Shown here piece after piece: positions 1 to 7,949 of a stretch of 64,000 bases of DNA. Numbering within the stretch: the first letter of the stretch is position 1; each line of letters begins with the position of its first letter. Under the pieces are notes generated by a model. It did no database searches. It was not told the DNA's origin and worked only from the letters and a program-made list of their open reading frames with translations. The stretch is from Chitinophagales bacterium (lineage in GTDB: Bacteria; Bacteroidota; Bacteroidia; Chitinophagales; Saprospiraceae). The position numbers and the translations under genes are program-made. The DNA is taken from positions 216,747 through 280,746 of the forward strand of contig JAAFJN010000004.1 in assembly GCA_013298845.1 (NCBI GenBank), read 5' to 3'.

Positions 1-324
1 GTGTTTTTTATCCGTTGGCAACTTTTTAAGGTAGTTAATCAACAAAAAAAACGCTTCCATCCAACTGGAAGGTGGTTTAACAATAAGGGCATTTTCGCTG
101 GATAACTGAAGCGCATAGGAGAAATTTAAGAGTTGCTCCGACAATGGTGCGTTTTTAGTGCCGGTCAGTTCAAAAACAATATTTTCCTGAAGCACTTTTT
201 TAATTAAATATGTTTTACCAATGCGCCGCCGACCAGTAACCGAAATCATTTCGGCCTCTGGCGAACGAAGGGCTTTCTCCAGAATTTCAATTTCTTTTTT
301 TCGCCCGATTAATGGTGTATCCAT
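1..324 (-). CDS. AAA-family ATP-binding protein, N-terminal part (cut by window edge)
   Basis: This is the first 108 codons of a gene that runs off the left edge of the window. The protein starts MDTPLIGRKKEIEILE and has a Walker A loop GRRRIGKTYLI at about residue 47. That loop is typical of the Bacteroidota/archaeal-type STAND-like ATPases often annotated as ATP-binding protein with a C-terminal DUF234-type domain. The family is abundant and often multicopy, and its cellular role is poorly known. The start is the ATG at 324, just after a dispersed 92-bp repeat (341-432) that forms its upstream region. Walker B and the C-terminal domain lie outside the window, so the family is inferred from the N-terminus only. 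Confidence 0.8.
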   Translation of the reverse strand, partial: MDTPLIGRKKEIEILEKALRSPEAEMISVTGRRRIGKTYLIKKVLQENIVFELTGTKNAPLSEQLLNFSYALQLSSENALIVKPPSSWMEAFFLLINYLKKLPTDKKH

Positions 325-340
325 AGTTATTTTTGTATGT

Positions 341-432
341 ATAGTTCAACTCCGCAGTTTTTGTGCATAAAAAAATGAAGGACGTACCGCTATTGTACAG
401 CACAAACCCTGACGACGCTTGGTATAAAATGG
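341..432. repeat. dispersed 92-bp repeat, copy R1
   Basis: This segment aligns end to end, without a net length change, to 44060-44151. Shared blocks include CCGCAG, TTTTGTGC, TAAAAA, CACAAA and GTATAAA. Each copy contains an internal inverted repeat around TTTTGTGC/GCACAAA, so the element can fold. R1 occupies the upstream region of the ATPase gene that starts at 324 on the minus strand; R2 lies in the tRNA-like transcription unit. The rest of the 325-758 gap holds the 53-bp tandem repeat and a promoter. Confidence 0.65.
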
Positions 433-453
433 TCCAAACCGAGAGCAAATATA

Positions 454-579
454 CACATTTAGCGCGTAATAAAATTTATTAGTCTCTAAATCTACCCTAA
501 AAATACCACATTTAGCGAGCAATAAAATTTATTAGTCTCTAAATCCACCTCAAAACACCCACATTTAGCGAGCAATAAA
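454..579. repeat. 53-bp direct tandem repeat, about 2.4 copies
   Basis: The block CACATTTAGCG begins at 454, 507 and 560, an exact period of 53 bp. Each unit also contains the palindrome-like AATAAAATTTATT and TAGTCTCTAAATC. The third copy is partial. No open reading frame of note covers it. Confidence 0.75.
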
Positions 580-652
580 CCCATGTCCGGTGCTTTATTC
601 CGCCCAAAAAACCATCGTTAGAATCATTCCAACCCCGGTTGCGCTTTTCTCC

Positions 653-680
653 TTGAATCCGTAAATTTATCGTACCTTTG
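653..680 (+). promoter_or_regulatory. Bacteroidota-type promoter for the E1 dehydrogenase gene
   Basis: A TACCTTTG element at 673-680 matches the TAnnTTTG -7 consensus of the Bacteroidota housekeeping sigma factor. A TTG at 653-655 could be the -33 element, but the 17-bp spacer is a little short (19-21 is usual). The start codon lies about 78 bp downstream. Confidence 0.5.
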
Positions 681-758
681 CGGCCAAATTAACCACCTTA
701 GCCACCTGAAAACATATTAATAAGCCCAACCTCGTATTTACATTTGCTTTAACTTTAC

Positions 759-3179
759 ATGTCCATTACAGCAACCTCACCACGCAAAAAACAACACGCC
801 ACGGCACTCACCGATGCCTATCGGCAAGAAGTGCTGGAAGATTTTCGCATTTGCTGCATCAGCCGTGAAGCCAGCGTTATTGCCCGTAAAGAAGTATTAA
901 CGGGTAAAGCCAACTTTGGTATCATTGGCGACGGCAAAGAACTGGCGCAAGTCGCCATGGCTAAAGCATGGCGCAAAGGCGATTTCCGTTCGGGGTATTA
1001 CCGCGACCAAACCCTCCATTTGGCCCTCGGTATCACCACGTTAGAAGAGTTTTTTGCGCAGTTATACGGCGACCCGGTGCACGACCCGTTCTCCACCGGC
1101 CGCCAAATGAACTGCCATTTTGCCACTCCTTTTATTGACGACCAAGGGAATTATGTTGACCTCAAAAACAGGTTCAATATTTCCTCGGATATAGCCTCTA
1201 CCGGCGGCCAAATGGCGCGTGGACTTGGCTTGGCCTTTGCCTCCAAAAAATTCCGCGAATTACCCCACCTCTGCGGCGACCTCTCCAACAACGGCTCCGA
1301 AGTTTGTTTTGTGACCATTGGCGACGCCTCCACCTCGGAGGGTGTTTTTTGGGAAACCGTCAACGCCGCGGGTGTCACGCAGGTTCCGCTGGCCATTTCG
1401 GTGTGGGACGATGGCTACGGTATTTCGGTACCTAAAAAATATCAAACCACCAAAGAAAGTATTTCGGAAGTCCTCGCGGGTTTCGACGGCGAAAACGGCG
1501 TGAATATTTACACCGCCAAAGCCTGGGACTACGTGGGTTTGTGTAACCTCTACCGCGATGCCATTGACGAAATGCGCATTACCCACCGCCCGGCATTGTT
1601 TCACATTCAGGAAGTTACCCAACAATTGGGCCACTCCACCTCCGGCGACCACCGCCGGTACAAATCACCCGAACGTTTGGCTTTTGAAGAAGCCTTTGAT
1701 TGCAACAAACGTTTCGAAAACTGGATTATTGATGCCGGCATCGCCACCACCGATGAACTGGAAGCCATTAAAGCAAAAGCCAAAAGCGACGCCACCGAAG
1801 CGGCCCGCGTTTCGTACCGCCGTTACCAGGATGCCGTGATTGAACACCGCAACGTACTGATTGATATTTTAGGAAAAGTACAAGCGGCCCACACTGGCAT
1901 TAAAGGCATCGAAGAACTGAAAAACGAACTCGCACAGCGCCGCGAGCCGCTGATGCGCTTTGATGTTTTAAAAACCGCCCGCAAATCACTTCATCTCACG
2001 GCAGGCATGAACAGCCCCGCCACCGATGCTTTGTTTGCGTTTGCCAACTCCGAAGCCGCTTTGGGCAAAGAATGGTACAGCGCTAATTTGTACAGTAATT
2101 CGCCCAAATCACCTTTGCGCGTCAACGCCAGTAAAGCAATTTATTCGGAAAATTCGCCGCAAAAAGACGGTTTTGAAATATTAAATGCTTGTTTCGACTA
2201 CCATTTTGCCAACACACCCAATGTATTTGCTTTTGGCGAAGATGTGGGGCACATTGGCGATGTCAACCAGGGTTTGCGTGGTTTGCAGCAGAAATACGGA
2301 CTCGAACGCATTTTTGACACCGGTATCCGCGAATGGACGATCATGGGACAAGCCATTGGCATGGCCATGCGCGGTTTGCGCCCCATTGCCGAAATTCAAT
2401 ACCTCGATTACCTGTACTACGGCCTCACGCCTCTGGCCGACGACCTGACCAGCCTCCGCTGGCGGACCAACAACCTGCAAGCCGCACCGGCCATTATCCG
2501 TACCCGTGGGCACCGTTTAGTGGGCGTATGGCACGCCGGTTCGCCGATGGGCATGATGTTGGGATCGCTCCGGGGTATGTGGTTCTGCGTACCGCGCAAC
2601 ATGACGCAGGCTGCCGGTATGTACAACACGCTGCTCCAATCGGATGACCCGGCCATTGTGGTCGAATGCCTCAACGGATACCGTTTTAAAGAGTTATTGC
2701 CCGATAATATTGGCACCTTTACCGTGGCTTTGGGCGAACCGGAAGTAATACGCACCGGTACCGATGTTACCCTGGTGACCTACGGTGCCTGCGTTCGGGT
2801 GGCCGAAGAAGCGGCGGAACAATTGGCGGAAAAAGGTATTTCGGTGGAAATTATGGATGTACAAACCTTGTTGCCCTTCGATTTGCCCGCTACCTGCGTG
2901 GAATCTTTGAAAAAAACCAACCGCTTGGTGGTACTGGACGAAGATGTACCGGGCAGTGCTTCGGCGTATATTTTACAACAAATTTTGGAAGTTCAGGGCG
3001 GATACCGCTACCTCGACGCGGCCCCGCTGACCATTACCGCACAAGAACACCGCACGGCTTACGGTCAGGACGGCGATTATTTCACCAAACCACAGGCAGA
3101 AGACGTATTTGAGTCCATCTGGAATATGATGCACAACGATGCCCCGGCCCAATACCCGCCCCTGCATTTCAGACGGTGA
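759..3179 (+). CDS. 2-oxoacid dehydrogenase E1 component, alpha and beta subunits fused
   Basis: This 806-residue protein is a thiamine-diphosphate-dependent E1 that decarboxylates a 2-oxoacid and passes the acyl group to a lipoyl E2. Residues about 1-400 are the E1-alpha domain, with the ThDP motif GDASTSEGVFWE near residue 188 and DDGYGIS near 217. Residues about 470-806 are the E1-beta domain, with FAFGEDVGHIGDVNQG near 491 and IRTRGHRLVG. Alpha and beta are separate genes in many bacteria; the fused form is common in Bacteroidota and is usually annotated as branched-chain (2-oxoisovalerate) E1. Substrate cannot be told from sequence alone. E2 and E3 are not in the window. The gene overlaps the next by 4 nt, which suggests translational coupling. 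Confidence 0.9.
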   Translation: MSITATSPRKKQHATALTDAYRQEVLEDFRICCISREASVIARKEVLTGKANFGIIGDGKELAQVAMAKAWRKGDFRSGYYRDQTLHLALGITTLEEFFAQLYGDPVHDPFSTGRQMNCHFATPFIDDQGNYVDLKNRFNISSDIASTGGQMARGLGLAFASKKFRELPHLCGDLSNNGSEVCFVTIGDASTSEGVFWETVNAAGVTQVPLAISVWDDGYGISVPKKYQTTKESISEVLAGFDGENGVNIYTAKAWDYVGLCNLYRDAIDEMRITHRPALFHIQEVTQQLGHSTSGDHRRYKSPERLAFEEAFDCNKRFENWIIDAGIATTDELEAIKAKAKSDATEAARVSYRRYQDAVIEHRNVLIDILGKVQAAHTGIKGIEELKNELAQRREPLMRFDVLKTARKSLHLTAGMNSPATDALFAFANSEAALGKEWYSANLYSNSPKSPLRVNASKAIYSENSPQKDGFEILNACFDYHFANTPNVFAFGEDVGHIGDVNQGLRGLQQKYGLERIFDTGIREWTIMGQAIGMAMRGLRPIAEIQYLDYLYYGLTPLADDLTSLRWRTNNLQAAPAIIRTRGHRLVGVWHAGSPMGMMLGSLRGMWFCVPRNMTQAAGMYNTLLQSDDPAIVVECLNGYRFKELLPDNIGTFTVALGEPEVIRTGTDVTLVTYGACVRVAEEAAEQLAEKGISVEIMDVQTLLPFDLPATCVESLKKTNRLVVLDEDVPGSASAYILQQILEVQGGYRYLDAAPLTITAQEHRTAYGQDGDYFTKPQAEDVFESIWNMMHNDAPAQYPPLHFRR

Positions 3180-4207
3180 AACCACTGAAGATTCTGATAA
3201 TAAGATTTAGTTCCATCGGCGATATCGTATTGACATCGCCGGTGGTTCGTTGTTTATACCGGCAAAAAAAGGCGGAAATCCATTTTTTAACCAAAACGGC
3301 TTTTGCCCAAATTCCGGCGGCCAACCCCATGATCCAACGCGTATTTGCCTTGGGAAATGCCACCACTGCCCACGAAAAAATAACTGCGCGGAATAACCTG
3401 TCGGAACTATTGCCGTTGCTGCGCGCCGAAGGCTACGACTACGTGATAGATGTACACCACAATATGCGCAGTTTGCGGGTAAAAATGGCCCTTAGGGTGC
3501 CCTCTTTTTCGTTTAACAAACTTAATTTTAAAAAATGGCTATTGGTGCGTTGGGGCATCAATACACTCCCAGATGTGCACATTGTACACCGATACTTAGA
3601 AACAGTGCGGTCTTTGGGCGTGGTGTACGACGGCGCGGGCCTCGATTTTCACCTGCCGTCGGGGACGAATATTGCGGCATCTTCACTTTTTTCTGAACCC
3701 GGGCGCAACCATCCTTTTGTGGCGTTCGTCATAGGAGCAACCCACGCGACTAAACGACTGCCCGACGACAAAATCGCGGCCATTTGCCAGGCCATTCAGC
3801 GGCCCATTGTGCTCATTGGCGGCCCTTCGGAACGGGAAAGTGGACAGCGCATTGCGGCGGCGGCGGGTAACCACGTTGTAGATACTTGCGGGAAATATTC
3901 CCTCTTTGAATCGGCGGAGGTCATTCGGCAAGCCGAAGTGGTGATTACCCACGACACCGGCATGATGCACATTGCGGCGGCGTTGGGAAAACGAATTGTA
4001 TCGGTGTGGGGCAATACGGTACCGGCATTTGGGATGTATCCTTTTTACCCGGATGGCGCCGATAGCAACACAACGGTGGAGGTAAACGGATTAAAATGCC
4101 GACCTTGTTCAAAAATTGGTCATAATACCTGCCCTCGCGGGCATTTCGATTGTATGAACAAGATTAGGGTTGAAGAAATTTTGGACGCTATAACTGTCCA
4201 AAATTGA
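3176..4207 (+). CDS. glycosyltransferase family 9 (heptosyltransferase-like)
   Basis: The 343-residue protein begins at a GTG whose GTGA overlaps the upstream stop codon. The N-terminus KPLKILIIRFSSIGDIVLTS is the hallmark of GT9 enzymes, which transfer ADP-heptose or related sugars onto the inner core of lipopolysaccharide on the cytoplasmic face. The C-terminal nucleotide-sugar domain carries THDTGMMHIAAALGK and SVWGNTVPAFGMYPF. A Cys-rich tail (CRPCSKIGHNTCPRGHFDC) is typical of Bacteroidota members. The exact sugar donor is not determined by these motifs. Co-transcription with a 2-oxoacid dehydrogenase is by position only; no functional link is evident. Confidence 0.88.
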   Translation: MKPLKILIIRFSSIGDIVLTSPVVRCLYRQKKAEIHFLTKTAFAQIPAANPMIQRVFALGNATTAHEKITARNNLSELLPLLRAEGYDYVIDVHHNMRSLRVKMALRVPSFSFNKLNFKKWLLVRWGINTLPDVHIVHRYLETVRSLGVVYDGAGLDFHLPSGTNIAASSLFSEPGRNHPFVAFVIGATHATKRLPDDKIAAICQAIQRPIVLIGGPSERESGQRIAAAAGNHVVDTCGKYSLFESAEVIRQAEVVITHDTGMMHIAAALGKRIVSVWGNTVPAFGMYPFYPDGADSNTTVEVNGLKCRPCSKIGHNTCPRGHFDCMNKIRVEEILDAITVQN

Positions 4208-4353
4208 CCTAACACCCGGATTAATTCAGATTTTTTACAAAAACCTGAACAATCATTTGAAAAGTAAGTGCAGAATAGCTGTACTTTACGCCCCGAAAAA
4301 GAGCATTTTCACAGCAACTTAAATTTGTAAAGACTTTTAACAATATACAGAGT

Positions 4354-5406
4354 ATGCACCAGAAAAAATTACAACTTTCTTTCTTATTCTTGCTGCTCCT
4401 TGCTGGCAGTATATCCGCTCAGGATATTCACTTCACACAGTTTAATATGTCGCCCATGACCCTCAATCCCGCCAATATCGGTGGTTTTGAAGGAACCGTT
4501 CGGGTTGGTGGCATTTACCGTTCGCAATGGACCAGCGTACTGAAATCCAACCAGTACGAAACACCGGCGTTATTTGTGGATGCGCCCATTATTCGGGGGT
4601 TCCGCCGCAACGACTGGGTTGGGGTTGGTTTGTCGTTGTTTCAAGATAAAGTAGGTGCGGGCGCATTGGTGCATAGTGCAAGTAAATTGGGCGCAGCGTA
4701 CCACCTTGGTTTCGGCAAAACCGGCAAAACAGTGTTGACCCTGGGTGGGCATTACGGACAAGAGACGTACCGCATTGGTAATGCTGATGGCTTTATCTTT
4801 GAGGATGGTATCAAATCTGGAAATCCCTTGCTAAGTGCTGACTTGGAGGCAATAAAAAACAATAGTACAACTGATCCCAAAACAAATTACTCTGATATTG
4901 ATGCGGGTATTGCCTTGACCTCTCAATTGAATAAAACAATGGATTTCAAATTGGGATTCTCCGTTTTTCACTTGGGTAAGCCTAGTTTTGGATTTCCTGA
5001 CACCTCCGGAGTCGGCAATAATTTCACTCAACCACGTCGCTACGTCACACACGGTACATTTAATATAAAAACCAGCGACCGTATGACGATTAGCCCCTCG
5101 TTTATTTTTCAAACAATGAACGGTAACGATGAAATTATGGTGCAGGGTTTGGCAGGATACCTATTTAATCCCGAACAAGATATTACCCTGAATGCGGGTT
5201 TGGGTTATCGCCTCGGTGATGCCGTGAATATTTTGCTGGGTGCCAAAAAGAAAAACCTTACCGTTGGTTTTGCGTACGACGTAAACACCTCCGGCCTCAA
5301 CAACGACACCCGTTACCGGGGTGGTTTTGAAATTGCGGTGAATTATATTGTTAAAATTTACAAAAACGCACCCGTTAAGCCGAAAGTGCTTTGCCCACGT
5401 TTCTAA
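4354..5406 (+). CDS. PorP/SprF family type IX secretion outer-membrane protein
   Basis: The 350-residue protein has a signal peptide (MHQKKLQLSFLFLLLLAG) and cleaves near SISAQ. It continues with DIHFTQFNMSPMTLNPANIG, the diagnostic start of PorP/SprF proteins, and ends as a predicted outer-membrane beta-barrel. PorP/SprF proteins belong to or assist the T9SS and are frequently paired with a PorE-like OmpA protein, as here: the next gene starts 30 bp downstream. Several PorP/SprF paralogues per genome are normal, and each is thought to serve particular cargo, especially type B (CHU_C) proteins. The start ATG gives the signal peptide directly. Confidence 0.88.
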   Translation: MHQKKLQLSFLFLLLLAGSISAQDIHFTQFNMSPMTLNPANIGGFEGTVRVGGIYRSQWTSVLKSNQYETPALFVDAPIIRGFRRNDWVGVGLSLFQDKVGAGALVHSASKLGAAYHLGFGKTGKTVLTLGGHYGQETYRIGNADGFIFEDGIKSGNPLLSADLEAIKNNSTTDPKTNYSDIDAGIALTSQLNKTMDFKLGFSVFHLGKPSFGFPDTSGVGNNFTQPRRYVTHGTFNIKTSDRMTISPSFIFQTMNGNDEIMVQGLAGYLFNPEQDITLNAGLGYRLGDAVNILLGAKKKNLTVGFAYDVNTSGLNNDTRYRGGFEIAVNYIVKIYKNAPVKPKVLCPRF

Positions 5407-5436
5407 AACAATCACCCACTATCTACAATAAGTTTT

Positions 5437-7536
5437 ATGAAAAATATTTCACGTTATTTAGTACCATTCATTGCTGCCTTGGCTCCGGTTTGTTTGTTGG
5501 CACAGCCCATCAACAAATCTACGCCCGATAAAATGCTGAAATCGGCCCAAGAAGCCGAAAGTTCTAATAACCCGTACGCGGCACTCGAACTCTACGAAGA
5601 TGCTTACGATGCCACTAAAGACAAATCGCTGTCGGCCAAAATTGCCAAACTCAACTACGATGTGCGCGATTACGCCGCCGCCGAACGCGGTTTTTCAAAA
5701 TTGGTGCTGCGCGACCGCAAGGGCGAATACACCGAATTGTTGTACTGGTACGCCATGAGCCTCAAAGCCAACGGCAAACACCAGGAAGCCATCGACATTT
5801 TCAACCAATACGTCGCTTCCGGCACTGACGATAAATTTAAAGAAGCCTCCAAACGCGAAATTGCCGGTAGTGAATTGGCCCGTAAAGCCAAAACCCCCGA
5901 CAACCTTATTATTACCAACGGCGGTAAAAAACTGAATAGCCCCCAAACGGAAGGTTCTCCGTTTTACAGCGGCGGTGAATTGTATTTTGCGGGTATCACC
6001 GACAAAAAAATTGTTGTTCTCGACGGTAAAGAAGGCGACTGGTTTTCAAAAATTCAAACGACAACCAAATCGGCCAACGCGACCGAATACGGTGCGCCCG
6101 TGGCTTTAGGCCAAAATATCAACCGCGAAGGCTATCACCAAGGCAACGTAAGCCTTACGCCCGACGGCAAAACCATGTATTTCACCCGCGTGGAATTGGA
6201 AAACATGGCCATCAAAACCAGTAAAATTTACGTGGCCGGCAAAGGCTCCGATGGTTGGGGTGCCGCCAGTGAAGCCAGCGGTGTCAACGGCGAATACATT
6301 GCCCAACACCCCTGCGAAGGTGAATTGTTTGGCGAAAAAGTATTGTTTTTTGTGGCCAATATTCCCGGCGGTAAAGGTGGTACTGACCTCTACTACGCGC
6401 CCAAAAAAGGAGACGGCATGTTTGGCATTCCCGTTAATCTCGAATCATTAAACACGCCCGAAAACGAAGTAACGCCGTTTTACCGCGATGGTAAATTGTA
6501 CTTCAGCAGCAATGGCTTCCCTTCTTTTGGTGGCCTTGATGTGTTCGAAGCCCAATGGAACGGTTCGGCCTGGAGCACGCCTAAAAACTTGGGGGCCGGT
6601 ATCAATACATCGCTTGATGACCAATACTACACCCAATTACCCGACGGCATGAGCGGCTTTTTTGTGAGTAACCGCCCCGGCCCGAATAACCTGAAAAGCA
6701 AAACCTGCTGCGATGACATCTACGCTTGGGAAATTGAGCGCGTAAAAGTGCAGTTGGTGGCCAATACATTCCGCCGCAAACGCAAAAACGAAGATAAAAA
6801 CCAGCCTTTGCCCGAATGTACCGTGCAGGTATTTGATGTATCGGACAAAAATCCGGCGAATGTGGACGAAAAAACCAATCCCGCCGCCAATAATTTCGAC
6901 TTTACACTGGCACCCGGCAAATCGTACATGGTCATCGCTACCCACGAAGGTTACGTGCCCGATACGGTAAAATTCACCACCGTTGGCATCAAAAAAAGCA
7001 CCAAAGTGGAGAAAGACCTGACCCTTCGCCTGGCGAAAAAACCGGAAGTGTTTGATACCATCCGCATCAACGAAGCGATTCGTTTGAACAGCATTTATTA
7101 CGACTTTGACGACGATAAAATCTTGTCTGCTTCCGAGCCGGATTTGCAGTTCCTCACGGATTTGATGAAAAAATACCCGGACATGAAGGTAGAATTGTCT
7201 TCTCACACGGATGCGCAGGGTAAAGATGAGTACAACGAAAAACTCTCTCAACGCCGCGCCAACAGTGCCGCCAAATGGATTGTTGAACGCGGTATTGCCG
7301 CCGACCGCATTGTGCCGGTGGGTTACGGTGAAAAACAAATCCTCAACCGCTGCGCCAACGGCGTAGAATGTCCGGATGATGAGCACCGTTTCAACCGTCG
7401 TACCGAGTTCAAAATTATTTCCGGTCCGACCAGCATTTTGATTGAGCGGGTAGAAAAACGCGAAGCGACCAAACCATCCGGCCAAAAACCCGGCGGTAAA
7501 CAGTCTGTTCGCCCCGTTTTTTTTTATCAGAACTAA
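5437..7536 (+). CDS. PorE-like OmpA-family protein (TPR, PD40 propeller, OmpA domain)
   Basis: The 699-residue protein has a signal peptide (about 1-22), TPR-like helices (about 30-150) and WD40/PD40 beta-propeller repeats (about 165-430, for example SPFYSGGELYFAG, VSLTPDGKTMYFTR, TPFYRDGKLYFSSNG). A carboxypeptidase-regulatory-like beta-sandwich follows (about 435-535). The OmpA peptidoglycan-binding domain (about 545-660) contains SSHTDAQGKDEYNEKLSQRR. This order matches PorE, which links the T9SS to peptidoglycan. The last codons read through a run of nine T (7517-7525) and then stop. Shifting by -1 in that run would extend the protein through the next reading frame (DUF1573), so the annotated stop may be artefactual or recoded. 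Confidence 0.87.
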   Translation: MKNISRYLVPFIAALAPVCLLAQPINKSTPDKMLKSAQEAESSNNPYAALELYEDAYDATKDKSLSAKIAKLNYDVRDYAAAERGFSKLVLRDRKGEYTELLYWYAMSLKANGKHQEAIDIFNQYVASGTDDKFKEASKREIAGSELARKAKTPDNLIITNGGKKLNSPQTEGSPFYSGGELYFAGITDKKIVVLDGKEGDWFSKIQTTTKSANATEYGAPVALGQNINREGYHQGNVSLTPDGKTMYFTRVELENMAIKTSKIYVAGKGSDGWGAASEASGVNGEYIAQHPCEGELFGEKVLFFVANIPGGKGGTDLYYAPKKGDGMFGIPVNLESLNTPENEVTPFYRDGKLYFSSNGFPSFGGLDVFEAQWNGSAWSTPKNLGAGINTSLDDQYYTQLPDGMSGFFVSNRPGPNNLKSKTCCDDIYAWEIERVKVQLVANTFRRKRKNEDKNQPLPECTVQVFDVSDKNPANVDEKTNPAANNFDFTLAPGKSYMVIATHEGYVPDTVKFTTVGIKKSTKVEKDLTLRLAKKPEVFDTIRINEAIRLNSIYYDFDDDKILSASEPDLQFLTDLMKKYPDMKVELSSHTDAQGKDEYNEKLSQRRANSAAKWIVERGIAADRIVPVGYGEKQILNRCANGVECPDDEHRFNRRTEFKIISGPTSILIERVEKREATKPSGQKPGGKQSVRPVFFYQN

Positions 7537-7583
7537 TTGACCGGGACACTGTTGTACCTCAAACCGACAGCGTTTGGGTAAAC

Positions 7584-7910
7584 ATGATTGACAGTGTTAC
7601 CGTATTTGAATACGAACTGATTGATTTTGGAAAAGTCCGCGAAGGCGAACCGGTTTATGGCCGGTTCGCCTTTACCAATTTTGCCAATCAACCTTTGGAA
7701 ATTGAAATGGTCAGTACCTGCCAGTGCATCGAGGCGGAATGGTCGAAAGGCCCCATTCAAACGGGAGAAACCGCCGAAATACTACTGCAACTCAACACCA
7801 AAGGAGAAGGCCCGGATTTGCTCAAAACCATTGATATTATTTTCAAAAACGAAGATGAACGTGGGTATCCGTACATTAAGCAAGTGTATATCCGCGGAAA
7901 AATTGAATAG
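7584..7910 (+). CDS. DUF1573 domain reading frame, possibly the C-terminal end of the OmpA protein
   Basis: The 108 residues form one DUF1573 domain (an Ig-like fold of exported Bacteroidota proteins): DFGKVREGEPVYGRFAFTN, then STCQCIEAEW and GPIQTGETAEI. The first ATG (7584) gives no signal peptide, although this family is normally exported. The frame is open upstream back into the OmpA gene, encoding a linker with LIDRDTVVPQ and TDSVWVN. It meets the OmpA frame at the T9 run 7517-7525 by a -1 shift. The simplest reading is a single OmpA-DUF1573 protein split by a frameshift, a miscounted homopolymer or recoding. A free-standing cytoplasmic protein is the less likely alternative. Confidence 0.7.
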   Translation: MIDSVTVFEYELIDFGKVREGEPVYGRFAFTNFANQPLEIEMVSTCQCIEAEWSKGPIQTGETAEILLQLNTKGEGPDLLKTIDIIFKNEDERGYPYIKQVYIRGKIE

Positions 7911-7949
7911 AATTTACCGGTGCATTAACCGGACCACCACATATTAATT

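Noticed and set aside
6637..7485. 282-codon open frame antisense to the OmpA gene
   Set aside because: Long antisense frames are common over GC-rich codons at this position. The sense frame has TPR, propeller and OmpA motifs, and the antisense one has only low-complexity Phe/Val-rich sequence.
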